Program-made: the position numbers and the translations under genes
Origin: Asticcacaulis sp. AC466
Lineage (GTDB): Bacteria; Pseudomonadota; Alphaproteobacteria; Caulobacterales; Caulobacteraceae
Length of the DNA stretch: 64,000 nucleotides
Direction of reading: 5' to 3'
Assembly (NCBI RefSeq): GCF_000495815.1
Contig: NZ_AWGE01000008.1
Span: 1-64,000, forward strand
Shown: positions 51,474 to 58,454 of the stretch, one piece after another
How the letters are laid out: each line of letters begins with the position of its first letter
Numbering within the stretch: position 1 is the stretch's first letter
Notes under the pieces: model-generated
What the model was told of the DNA's origin: nothing
The model's input: only the letters and a program-made list of their open reading frames with translations
The model's database searches: none

Positions 51474-52754
51474 CTATTTGACCGAGCGGATCGGCAGGAC
51501 GAAGAAGGACCCGGCGAAGACGAAGACGATGGCCGCGATAAACAGGACGCGATAATCGGTATCGAAATATTTGAGCAGTTGCGCCGCCATGACCGGAGAA
51601 ATGATCTGGGGGATGTTCACCGCCGTGGTCAGCAGGCCGAGATCCTTGCCCGCTTCGCCGGTGTCCTTGGGCAAGACCTGCGTCATCAGGGCCATGTCGA
51701 TTGACATGAAGGCGCCATAGCCGATGCCGATCAGGGCGGCGTAGCCGTACATGCCATTCAGGTTCGGCATGATCAGCGGCACCACCAGCGCCGCACCCAT
51801 GATCAGGCTGGCCGCGAAGACAAACGGCTTGCGGCGCTTGACCCAGTCGGACAGCACGCCGGACAGGAAGGACGAGGTCATGACACAGACAAAGGTGATG
51901 GCCGACACTGTGCCGATTACGATATTGGCGCGGTCGGTGCCCAGGCCGATATAGTCCTGAAGGATGTAGAGCAGGTAGGTGACGATGGCCTGATAGCCCA
52001 TATAGATGGTAAAACGGCCGGCGAAGGCCCACCAGAAGTCGGGATAGGCCTTGGGGTCGATCCAGAAGCCTTTGGCAAAGTCGCCGAGGCTGAATTTGAC
52101 CAGAGGTTGGCCCTTTGACGACGTGTCGGGATTAAGTATGACAAAGGCGATGCAGCAGATGGCGATGGCGGCGGCGAACACCCCATAGGCTAGCGGCATA
52201 TTGTCGGCGAGGCGGCCGGCGACAATCATCCCGACCGTGCCCCCCGCCGTCATGCCGGCGCCGACGAAGCCGGACGCCGTGCCGCGCGCGTGTTCGGGAA
52301 ACCGGTCGGCGACCACGGTCGTCAGGGCCGGCTGCATGGCGTTGAGCGCGATGGCGGCAACGACCCAAACGGCGGTGATGGTCCAGAAGGTCGGCATGTA
52401 GGCGACACTGGCCAGGGCGACGGCGCCAATGATCGATCCGGCGACGATCCAGGGCGTGCGCCGTCCCCAGGTGGACAGTGTCCGGTCGGAAAAGGCGCCG
52501 GCGATCGGTGTGGTCAGGGTTGAAAAGATCGAGGTCACGAAGAACATCAGCCCGAGGTTTTCCACCTTGTGCGCCGGGTCGAGCGCGGCGATCTGGTTCG
52601 GCAGCAAAACCGCCAGCACGCCGCAGTAGAGGGCCAGCAGCATGAAAAAGCAGATGAACAGCGAGATGAGCAGCTTCCAGCGCGCGGCGCCTTCGACATG
52701 CGGAATGCCCAGACTGACGGCGGGGGCTTCGGTTAAGGTCGGCTGCTGATCCAT
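51474..52754 (-). CDS. Major facilitator superfamily transporter (probable sugar or oligosaccharide carrier)
   Basis: This 426-residue protein has 12 predicted helices. The MFS signature loop between helices 2 and 3 reads AGAFSDRTLSTWGRRTPWI; the second-half equivalent is SFLSGVLSDWVKRRKPFVF. The open frame begins at 52856, but AAGAGGAAACC directly before ATG 52754 (MDQQPTLTEA) gives a normal cytoplasmic N-terminus. It is the last gene of a four-gene operon (dehydratase, aldose dehydrogenase, lactonase, MFS), which indicates inner-membrane import of the sugar that pathway consumes. The substrate could be L-galactose, L-fucose, L-rhamnose or a short oligosaccharide. Confidence 0.85.
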   Translation of the reverse strand: MDQQPTLTEAPAVSLGIPHVEGAARWKLLISLFICFFMLLALYCGVLAVLLPNQIAALDPAHKVENLGLMFFVTSIFSTLTTPIAGAFSDRTLSTWGRRTPWIVAGSIIGAVALASVAYMPTFWTITAVWVVAAIALNAMQPALTTVVADRFPEHARGTASGFVGAGMTAGGTVGMIVAGRLADNMPLAYGVFAAAIAICCIAFVILNPDTSSKGQPLVKFSLGDFAKGFWIDPKAYPDFWWAFAGRFTIYMGYQAIVTYLLYILQDYIGLGTDRANIVIGTVSAITFVCVMTSSFLSGVLSDWVKRRKPFVFAASLIMGAALVVPLIMPNLNGMYGYAALIGIGYGAFMSIDMALMTQVLPKDTGEAGKDLGLLTTAVNIPQIISPVMAAQLLKYFDTDYRVLFIAAIVFVFAGSFFVLPIRSVK

Positions 52755-52779
52755 GGTTTCCTCTTGTTTTGTTTTTTTC

Positions 52780-53616
52780 TTATACGCGATATAGGCGCCG
52801 GGCGGTCCGTGACCAGACTTGGGCCTGGGCGTCCGGCGGTAAATGGGCGAGGGCATCGGCCACGACCGACCGCCAGCGCGAATAGCCGCCGGCCAGTTCG
52901 ACGACGGGCCAGTCGCCGCCGAAGAGGCAGCGATCCGCGCCGAACGCCGTCAGGGCGTGGTCGAGATAGGGGCGTAGCTGATCGGGTGTCCAGGTTTCCC
53001 AGTCGGCTTCGGTCGGCAGGCCGGACAGTTTGCACGCCACACCCGGCATATGCGACAGCACCGTGATATGGTCGGCCCAGCCATTGGCGTCGATGTCCGC
53101 GCCATGCGTCTTGATGTCCGGTTTGCCGAGGTGGTCGATCACGACGCGCGCGTCGGGTACGGTGGCGAACAGCTGTTCGAGCGCCTGACGCAGCTCCGGC
53201 AATTGGCGCGCGCGGATGCACATATCCAGGCTAAAGCCTGCGCGCGCGGCGGCGGCGAGCCCCGCAATATAGCCCGGGGAGGTCATGAAGCCATCCGGCT
53301 CGTTCTGGGCGCTGCGCCGGATGCCCACCACCTTGGGCTGGTTTTTCAAAGCGGCGATGTGTGCTGTATCGCCCCGTTCGAGCGGGGCAAAGGCAACAAT
53401 GCCCAGAATCGGAAACGCAAGGCCGGCGACCCATTCGGCCTCGGCCAGCGCCTGGGCCGGATCGCAGTCGGCCTGCACGAAGATCGCGCCCTCTATCTGC
53501 GCACCCGTGGCGGCGAACTCCGCCGGGCCCATGCGGCCGCTGATCGCGGGCACATATTTCAGCCAGTCGTAGCTCAGCAGGGCCGGGTCCCAGACATGCA
53601 GGTGGGCGTCGATCAT
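52780..53616 (-). CDS. Amidohydrolase-family sugar lactonase (L-fucono/L-galactono-lactonase-like)
   Basis: The 278-residue metal-dependent TIM barrel starts MIDAHLHVWDP (HxH metal site). It contains GAIFVQADCDPAQALAEAEW, VVIDHLGKPDIKT, ACKLSGLPTEADW and a late catalytic Asp in CLFGGDWPV. This is the COG3618 group, which includes L-fuconolactonase and L-rhamnonolactonase. The longer open frame to 53778 lies inside the previous gene; ATG 53616 with GGAAAATG upstream is the start. It sits between the aldose dehydrogenase (stop 4 bp away) and the MFS gene, and would open the lactone made by that dehydrogenase. Confidence 0.87.
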   Translation of the reverse strand: MIDAHLHVWDPALLSYDWLKYVPAISGRMGPAEFAATGAQIEGAIFVQADCDPAQALAEAEWVAGLAFPILGIVAFAPLERGDTAHIAALKNQPKVVGIRRSAQNEPDGFMTSPGYIAGLAAAARAGFSLDMCIRARQLPELRQALEQLFATVPDARVVIDHLGKPDIKTHGADIDANGWADHITVLSHMPGVACKLSGLPTEADWETWTPDQLRPYLDHALTAFGADRCLFGGDWPVVELAGGYSRWRSVVADALAHLPPDAQAQVWSRTARRLYRV

Positions 53617-53620
53617 GGCA

Positions 53621-54571
53621 TCATTTTCCGGCCTTGCCACCGTTTCCGGGCAGGACATCCCAGCCTTTGTCGCGGACGGGCGCCAGGATCGCTTCGACCT
53701 GCGCCAAAAGAGCCTGATCGATGGGTTGCGACAGGGCGGCGATATTGTCACGCATGTTGGCCGGACTGGAAGAGCCAATCACGGTCGTGGCCATGCCGTT
53801 TTGAATTGCGCCCTGAAGGGCGAATTGCAAGGCCAGTCGCGATATGTCGGTGCCGGCAGCTTCGCACAGGCGCGCCGCTTCGGCCGCTGCGGCATGGACC
53901 GAGGCATGGCCCGGATGCCAGTCGGGTGGGCCGCGCCGGGTCAGCAGGCCCATGCCGAGCGGCGATGCGTTGAAGACGCTGATGCCGTGGGCCTGAAGGC
54001 GCCGAGCCACGGGGGCCAGGCGCTGGTCCTGGAGCGTGTAGGTGCAGTAGGCCATGACGGTATCGACGTTGTGTTCGACGGCGACGCGTTCAAGCAACGG
54101 CAGGTCGTAGCCGGTGATGCCGACGAAACCGATGACGCCTTGTCGCTTCAGATCGTGCAAGGTGGGAATCGCTTCTTCGACCAACTGGCGATAGTCGCCC
54201 ATTTCGATATCGTGGCATTGCAGCACGTCGATATGGCCACAGCCAAGGCGGGCAAGGCTGGCGTCAAGGCTGCGCAAGGTGGCGTCGCGCGAAAAATCCC
54301 AGTCCTTGTCGCCGTAACGGCCGATCTTGGTGGCCAGGACATAGCGGTCGCGCGCGATGCCGGACAGGGCGTGGCCTAGCGCGGTTTCGGCCTTGGTCAG
54401 ACCGTAATAGGGGGCGACATCGATGAAATTAACGCCGAGCTCCAGGGCCGTATGCACGGTGGCGTCGGCATTGTCCTGGGACACATCGGAATAGACGCTG
54501 CCAAGCGACGCCGCCCCCAGGGCGAGGGCGGATATGGCGGGGCCATTCGGCGACAGGCGGGTTTTATGCAT
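53621..54571 (-). CDS. Aldo/keto reductase resembling L-galactose/L-fucose dehydrogenase
   Basis: The 316-residue AKR barrel has LGAASLGSVYSDVSQDNA, catalytic Asp and Tyr in NFIDVAPYYGLTKAETALG, Lys in VLATKIGRYG and His in DVLQCHDIEMGDY, then FVGITGYDLPLLERVAV and SVFNASPLGMGLLTRRGPPDW. The DVLQCHDIE, GITG and NASPL(G/A)MGLLT-GPP-WHP blocks are those I associate with plant-type L-galactose dehydrogenase, which also relates to bacterial L-fucose (D-threo-aldose) dehydrogenases. AGGA 8 nt before ATG 54571 fixes the start. The operon places it after the dehydratase and before the lactonase. L-galactose and L-fucose differ only at C6, so both may be used. Confidence 0.85.
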   Translation of the reverse strand: MHKTRLSPNGPAISALALGAASLGSVYSDVSQDNADATVHTALELGVNFIDVAPYYGLTKAETALGHALSGIARDRYVLATKIGRYGDKDWDFSRDATLRSLDASLARLGCGHIDVLQCHDIEMGDYRQLVEEAIPTLHDLKRQGVIGFVGITGYDLPLLERVAVEHNVDTVMAYCTYTLQDQRLAPVARRLQAHGISVFNASPLGMGLLTRRGPPDWHPGHASVHAAAAEAARLCEAAGTDISRLALQFALQGAIQNGMATTVIGSSSPANMRDNIAALSQPIDQALLAQVEAILAPVRDKGWDVLPGNGGKAGK

Positions 54572-54653
54572 GAAAGAGATCCTGGGCGAGCTATTGGCCG
54601 GGCCGTAGAAGGGGGCACGACGCCCGGTGAAGCGGGAGCGGACGAGGTAGGCG

Positions 54654-55793
54654 TCAGGATTCGGGGACAAGGCGCAATCCCGCACGGGCTGGGCGCACGT
54701 GCGGTCCGCCGGTCACGTTCCATTGGCCGGACTGACGCTTATTGACGATCAGATCTTCATCGACGGCGATGCCCAGGCCGGGCGCGTCGCCCAGCACGAT
54801 GCCGCCATCGACGATCTGCTGGTCCACAGTCAGTCCGAATGGCGTCTTCCAATCCTGCACTTCGACGGTCAGCAGATTGGGCACGGCGGCGGCGGCGTGG
54901 GCGATGGGATTGGCGTTATAGCCGACCGGCGACACCGGAAGGTTATGTGCATGGGCCGCCGTAGCCACGCGGTTGAAATGGGTGATGCCCCAGACCATGC
55001 CGGCCTGGACCACATCGACCGCGCCGGCGGTGAAGAGGGCGAGGTACTGATCGAGACCGGTCAGGTTTTCGCCTGTCGCCACGGCGCACTTGCTGGCCCG
55101 TGAAATGAGGGCATGGCCTTCGGCGTCCCAGCGGCGCACGGGCTCCTCGATCCAGGTCAGGTCGATGTGCTGTTCGATTTCGGCAATGTGGCGGACTGCC
55201 TGCTTGCGTGACCACGATTCGTTGACGTCGAACATGATGGCGGGGCGCGGGCTGTTGCGTTTAAGCACCTCACGCACGCCCACCATGCGGCGAATGTCGC
55301 GGTCGATGTCGCGGCCGCCCTTCAGCTTGGCCGAGCTATAGCCGCGATCGGCCCACTCACCGTACAGGGCATATAGGGCATCGTCGTCCAACCCCATGCA
55401 CAGACCGGACGCGTAACCCGGCACGAAGCGGTCGCGCGCACCCAGGGTCCGCCACAGGGGCTCGTCCGCCAGCTTGGCCTTCAAATCCCACAGCGCCATA
55501 TCGACCGCACCGATGGCCCCATAAGTCGCGCCGGCATGGCCGCTTTTGAATACATGCGCCAGCATCCGGTCATATAGGGCCGAGACGGCGCGCGGGTCTT
55601 CACCTTCGACCGCGGGAAAGACGCGGGCGATATCGGCGTGCGCGCCCAGGCCGACGCCGGTTACGCCTTCGTCCGTTTCCAGCAACAGAATCGGCACGTC
55701 GGTAATGCCCGACATGACCAGACCGTTGACGTCTCCGATCGGGCGGCCCCAGTTGTGGATGGTGGTGAGGCTGCGATACCCGGTAATTTTCAT
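54654..55793 (-). CDS. Enolase-superfamily sugar-acid dehydratase (L-fuconate/L-galactonate/L-rhamnonate-type)
   Basis: The 379-residue mandelate-racemase-like protein has a capping domain up to about residue 120, then a barrel with base motif SAKLKGG (Lys156-Lys158), metal ligands FDVNESW (Asp189), WIEEP (Glu216) and TGENL (Glu242), and His in AHAHNLPVSP. Such enzymes dehydrate six-carbon aldonates to 2-keto-3-deoxy acids. It is the first gene of the operon with the aldose dehydrogenase, lactonase and MFS carrier, so it should act on the aldonate they supply. Sequence alone does not separate the possible acid substrates. Confidence 0.85.
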   Translation of the reverse strand: MKITGYRSLTTIHNWGRPIGDVNGLVMSGITDVPILLLETDEGVTGVGLGAHADIARVFPAVEGEDPRAVSALYDRMLAHVFKSGHAGATYGAIGAVDMALWDLKAKLADEPLWRTLGARDRFVPGYASGLCMGLDDDALYALYGEWADRGYSSAKLKGGRDIDRDIRRMVGVREVLKRNSPRPAIMFDVNESWSRKQAVRHIAEIEQHIDLTWIEEPVRRWDAEGHALISRASKCAVATGENLTGLDQYLALFTAGAVDVVQAGMVWGITHFNRVATAAHAHNLPVSPVGYNANPIAHAAAAVPNLLTVEVQDWKTPFGLTVDQQIVDGGIVLGDAPGLGIAVDEDLIVNKRQSGQWNVTGGPHVRPARAGLRLVPES

Positions 55794-56120
55794 CTGAACG
55801 ACTTTAGAAGGACGGGACGGGTCCCGTCATATGGAATTATAATATGTATGACGACATTAGCATGCGTCCTGTGGGGTGACAAGCGGCATAAATGGAACGG
55901 CGCGGGTGAATTTTTCCCGGCAATTGCGCGACCGGATTCGACCGCTCAGCCGCTACAGATTCTAAGTCATTGAAAAGGTGTTGAAACAGGGCTTGCGGGG
56001 CTTCGCAAAATATATGACATATGCTCTTTCTGAGCCTGTCGCGTCGGGATTGAAAGCCGTGATGTTTTCGAGTCTTCCGTGGTAATCTCATTAGATTCGC
56101 CCCCGTTAAGGTACAATCGA
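55794..56120. other. Divergent intergenic region between dehydratase and GntR genes
   Basis: Contains the leftward promoter and operator E, and near the GntR gene an odd palindrome ATATGACATAT (56012-56022; ATATGACATATGCT matches the operator at about 10 of 14 positions), a candidate autoregulation site. No gene recognised. Confidence 0.5.
55839..55882 (-). promoter_or_regulatory. Promoter and operator site E of the dehydratase operon
   Basis: On the minus strand: TTGTCA (55882-55877), 17 bp, TAATGT (55859-55854), one base, then operator GTCATACATATTAT (55852-55839; 11 of 14 to site A). ATG is at 55793. This is the strongest predicted promoter of the set. Confidence 0.7.
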
Positions 56121-56855
56121 TTGACCGCCATCGCCTTTTCCGCCCGTAACGCCCGCCGCCGTCCTCGCCTTGCCGTGGCCGTCGTCGAAGATCTGGTCAC
56201 CGCCATAGTGACCGAAGTGTATCCGGCCGGCTCCGCCTTGCCGCCGGAAAACGTGCTGTGCGACATGTTCGAAGTCAGCCGCACCGTTATCCGCGAAGCC
56301 ACGACCGCCATGACCGAAAAGGGGCTGGTCGTGTCGCAGCAGGGGCGGGGCACGATCGTTCAGGATTCGTCGCATTGGAGCCTGCTTGACCCGATGGTGC
56401 TGGGCGCCCTGTTCCAGCGCGACGACGGGCTAAGCTACCTCGATAACCTTGTCGAAATTCGCGTGACGCTGGAAGCCTCGATGGCCGCCAAGGCCGCGAA
56501 GAAGGCGACGGTGGAGGACCTGGCCGAGCTGACGGCGCAGATGGAAAAGCTGGAAAGCCTGATTCCGACGCCTGCGGCCTATGTCCACGAAGACGTGAAA
56601 TTCCACGACATCATCATGCGCGTGTCCGGCGACCGGCTGAGCGAGGCCATCATCAACTCCATTCAGGGCAAGGCGCTGAAAAATCTCAACTATTCCGGCA
56701 AGCTTAATATTGCTCATATCAAGGAAACCCACGCCGCCCATGTTCAGGTCTATCAGGCGATCCTGAAACACGATGCGGATGCCGCCGCCAAGGCCATGCG
56801 CGACCACATCGAAGGGTCGTGGAAGAAGCGCCGCCCAACCAGCCTCAAGGCGTGA
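56121..56855 (+). CDS. GntR-family transcriptional regulator, FadR subfamily
   Basis: The protein of about 244 residues has an N-terminal winged helix (AVVEDLVTAIVTEVYPAG, LPPENVLCDMFEVSRTVIRE, KGLVVSQQGRGTIV). A C-terminal all-helical FCD domain carries metal and ligand residues in EIRVTLEASMAAKA, VKFHDIIMRVSGDR and HAAHVQVYQAILKHDADAAA. FCD regulators usually sense sugar acids or other carboxylates. The start may be TTG 56121 (AAGG 9 nt upstream) or GTG 56079 (no Shine-Dalgarno). It is the only GntR gene in the window and sits centrally in the sugar locus, so it is the leading candidate for the ATMATACRTATKAT operator, with a 2-keto-3-deoxy acid or aldonate as inducer (inferred). Confidence 0.87.
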   Translation: MTAIAFSARNARRRPRLAVAVVEDLVTAIVTEVYPAGSALPPENVLCDMFEVSRTVIREATTAMTEKGLVVSQQGRGTIVQDSSHWSLLDPMVLGALFQRDDGLSYLDNLVEIRVTLEASMAAKAAKKATVEDLAELTAQMEKLESLIPTPAAYVHEDVKFHDIIMRVSGDRLSEAIINSIQGKALKNLNYSGKLNIAHIKETHAAHVQVYQAILKHDADAAAKAMRDHIEGSWKKRRPTSLKA

Positions 56856-56923
56856 AACGGTCATCCTTGCGTCGCAGTCGTCGCTAGCCGGCTAGCACTC
56901 GACTCAAGGCTGACCGTTTCACG
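56851..56923. terminator. Large nested hairpin between convergent GntR and GH28 genes
   Basis: Outer arms CGTGAAACGGTCA (56851-56863) and TGACCGTTTCACG (56911-56923) are a perfect 13-bp match. Inside are CCTTG/CAAGG (56865-56869, 56905-56909), AGTCG/CGACT (56876-56880, 56900-56904) and a 12-bp palindrome CTAGCCGGCTAG at the tip (56884-56895). The left arm includes the GntR stop codon. It probably terminates both genes; its size is unusual for a simple terminator. Confidence 0.65.
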
Positions 56924-56933
56924 CGTCGGTGTT

Positions 56934-58454
56934 TTAAGAGACGGTGGTGATGTCGGAGCCGTTCTTTTGAACGACGGTATTGGATGCAAAGCCGTCGATG
57001 CGGCCGCCTTTTACATCGTCGAGCACGATGACCGGGCGGGCGTCGGGCTTTTCAACCTCAAAGGTGCAGCCCGTAAGCGTGAGGCCGCGCACATTGCGGG
57101 CATAGAACCCATAGGCGGGCAAGGTGCCCATAAAGCTGACCTCCAGGCTCGATTCCCGTTTTTCCTTTGGTGTCCGCGCCGCATCTTCCGCCGTGCCGCC
57201 ACCGGAACTGACGACGAGGACGTTGCGAAAGCTGACATCCATGATCGGCGCGTCGGGGATGCCCTGAACGCCGCAAGGGTAGCGGCCATCGGCGCCGGAC
57301 ACCTGAATGGTATCAAACCGCACGCGGCGACAGGCGCCGACGCTTGTGCCTTCGGGGGCGCGCAGGCGGGCGGCCTGACGCACGAACAGAGGATGATTGA
57401 CCGGGTTGCGCAGGACGATGTTTGAAATCACCACGTCTTCGAGCACGCCGCCATCCACCACGCCGACCAGAATGCCGCGCGTGTTTTCGCAATCGCAGTC
57501 GCTGATGCGGATATTGCGGAAACCGCCATTGCTTTCGGTGCCGAGCTTGATGCGCCCCAGCACTCCGATATCGTCGACCGAGCGGTAGTCGGACGCGCGA
57601 TAGGTGCCGTCGAGCACCGAGCCCATGGCAAAACCGGAGGTCCGGCAATTGGTGATGCTGATGTTTTCGGAAACGATCTTGCGGCCCAGGGCATAGCTCG
57701 ATTTGACGACGATAGCGTCGTCCTTGGGCGCATTGACGCGGCAATTGACGACCTGAACGTCGCGGCAGCAATCGACATCTATGCCGTCGCGGTCCGTATC
57801 GACCAGGATGGTGTCGATGGTCGCGTTGCGGCATCCCAGGAGATGACAGGCAAAATGACCGCCCTGCAAAATGGTGATGTCGCGGACGAGCACATTACGG
57901 CAGTTTTTTAGCCCAAGGGCGCGAATCCCTTTGCCCTGCATGGCGACTTCCTTGGGATCAGCCGACCGGGGCGCGATCCAACCGGTGACGCCGTGCCAGC
58001 GCGCACCCGGGTCTTCGCGCACCAGTCCCTTGCCGTGGATGACGCCGCGCCCGATGACGGAGACATGATCGGCGCCATCGGCATAGATCAGGCTGCAATG
58101 GAATTGTGTGATGCCGAAATCCTGAAACTGTTCGGGCAGATCGGCTTCGGCGACGTCATAGCCGCCCTTATGGATGGCCGGATCGGCGGCTTCCAGTACG
58201 CAGCCTTCGGCCAGCAGCAGGGTGATGTTGTCGAACAGGCGGATCGAAAAACTGAGATAGCGTCCGGCGGGAAGCAGGACCGTGCCGCCGCCCGCTTTGA
58301 CGGCGGCCGCGACGGCGCGGTTGATGGCGGGGCTGTCCACGGTGACACCGTCGCCGCGCGCACCGAAGTCGCGAACATCGAACAGGCCGCGTGCCGCCAG
58401 GGCAGGGAGGGCTATCAGGGCTGCAGCACCGGTGAGCAGAGAGCGACGGATCAC
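56934..58454 (-). CDS. GH28-like (polygalacturonase family) beta-helix enzyme, exported, divergent active site
   Basis: The 506-residue product has a signal peptide (VIRRSLLTGAAALIALPALA) followed by LFDVRDFGARGDGVTVDSPA and GGGTVLLPAGRYLSFSIRL, the usual GH28 N-terminus. The parallel beta-helix carries DTDRDGIDVDCCRDV and APKDDAIVVKSS (catalytic aspartates). The family GHG block reads SGFAMGS, so the usual histidine is missing, and no RIK motif was seen. It may be an unusual exo-acting or glycosidase-like member. GTG 58454, after AAGGAAACCGTC, overlaps the upstream gene by 4 bp (GTGA); the open frame to 58607 is not real. Last gene of the GH78-GH141-like-GH28 operon. Confidence 0.8.
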   Translation of the reverse strand: MIRRSLLTGAAALIALPALAARGLFDVRDFGARGDGVTVDSPAINRAVAAAVKAGGGTVLLPAGRYLSFSIRLFDNITLLLAEGCVLEAADPAIHKGGYDVAEADLPEQFQDFGITQFHCSLIYADGADHVSVIGRGVIHGKGLVREDPGARWHGVTGWIAPRSADPKEVAMQGKGIRALGLKNCRNVLVRDITILQGGHFACHLLGCRNATIDTILVDTDRDGIDVDCCRDVQVVNCRVNAPKDDAIVVKSSYALGRKIVSENISITNCRTSGFAMGSVLDGTYRASDYRSVDDIGVLGRIKLGTESNGGFRNIRISDCDCENTRGILVGVVDGGVLEDVVISNIVLRNPVNHPLFVRQAARLRAPEGTSVGACRRVRFDTIQVSGADGRYPCGVQGIPDAPIMDVSFRNVLVVSSGGGTAEDAARTPKEKRESSLEVSFMGTLPAYGFYARNVRGLTLTGCTFEVEKPDARPVIVLDDVKGGRIDGFASNTVVQKNGSDITTVS

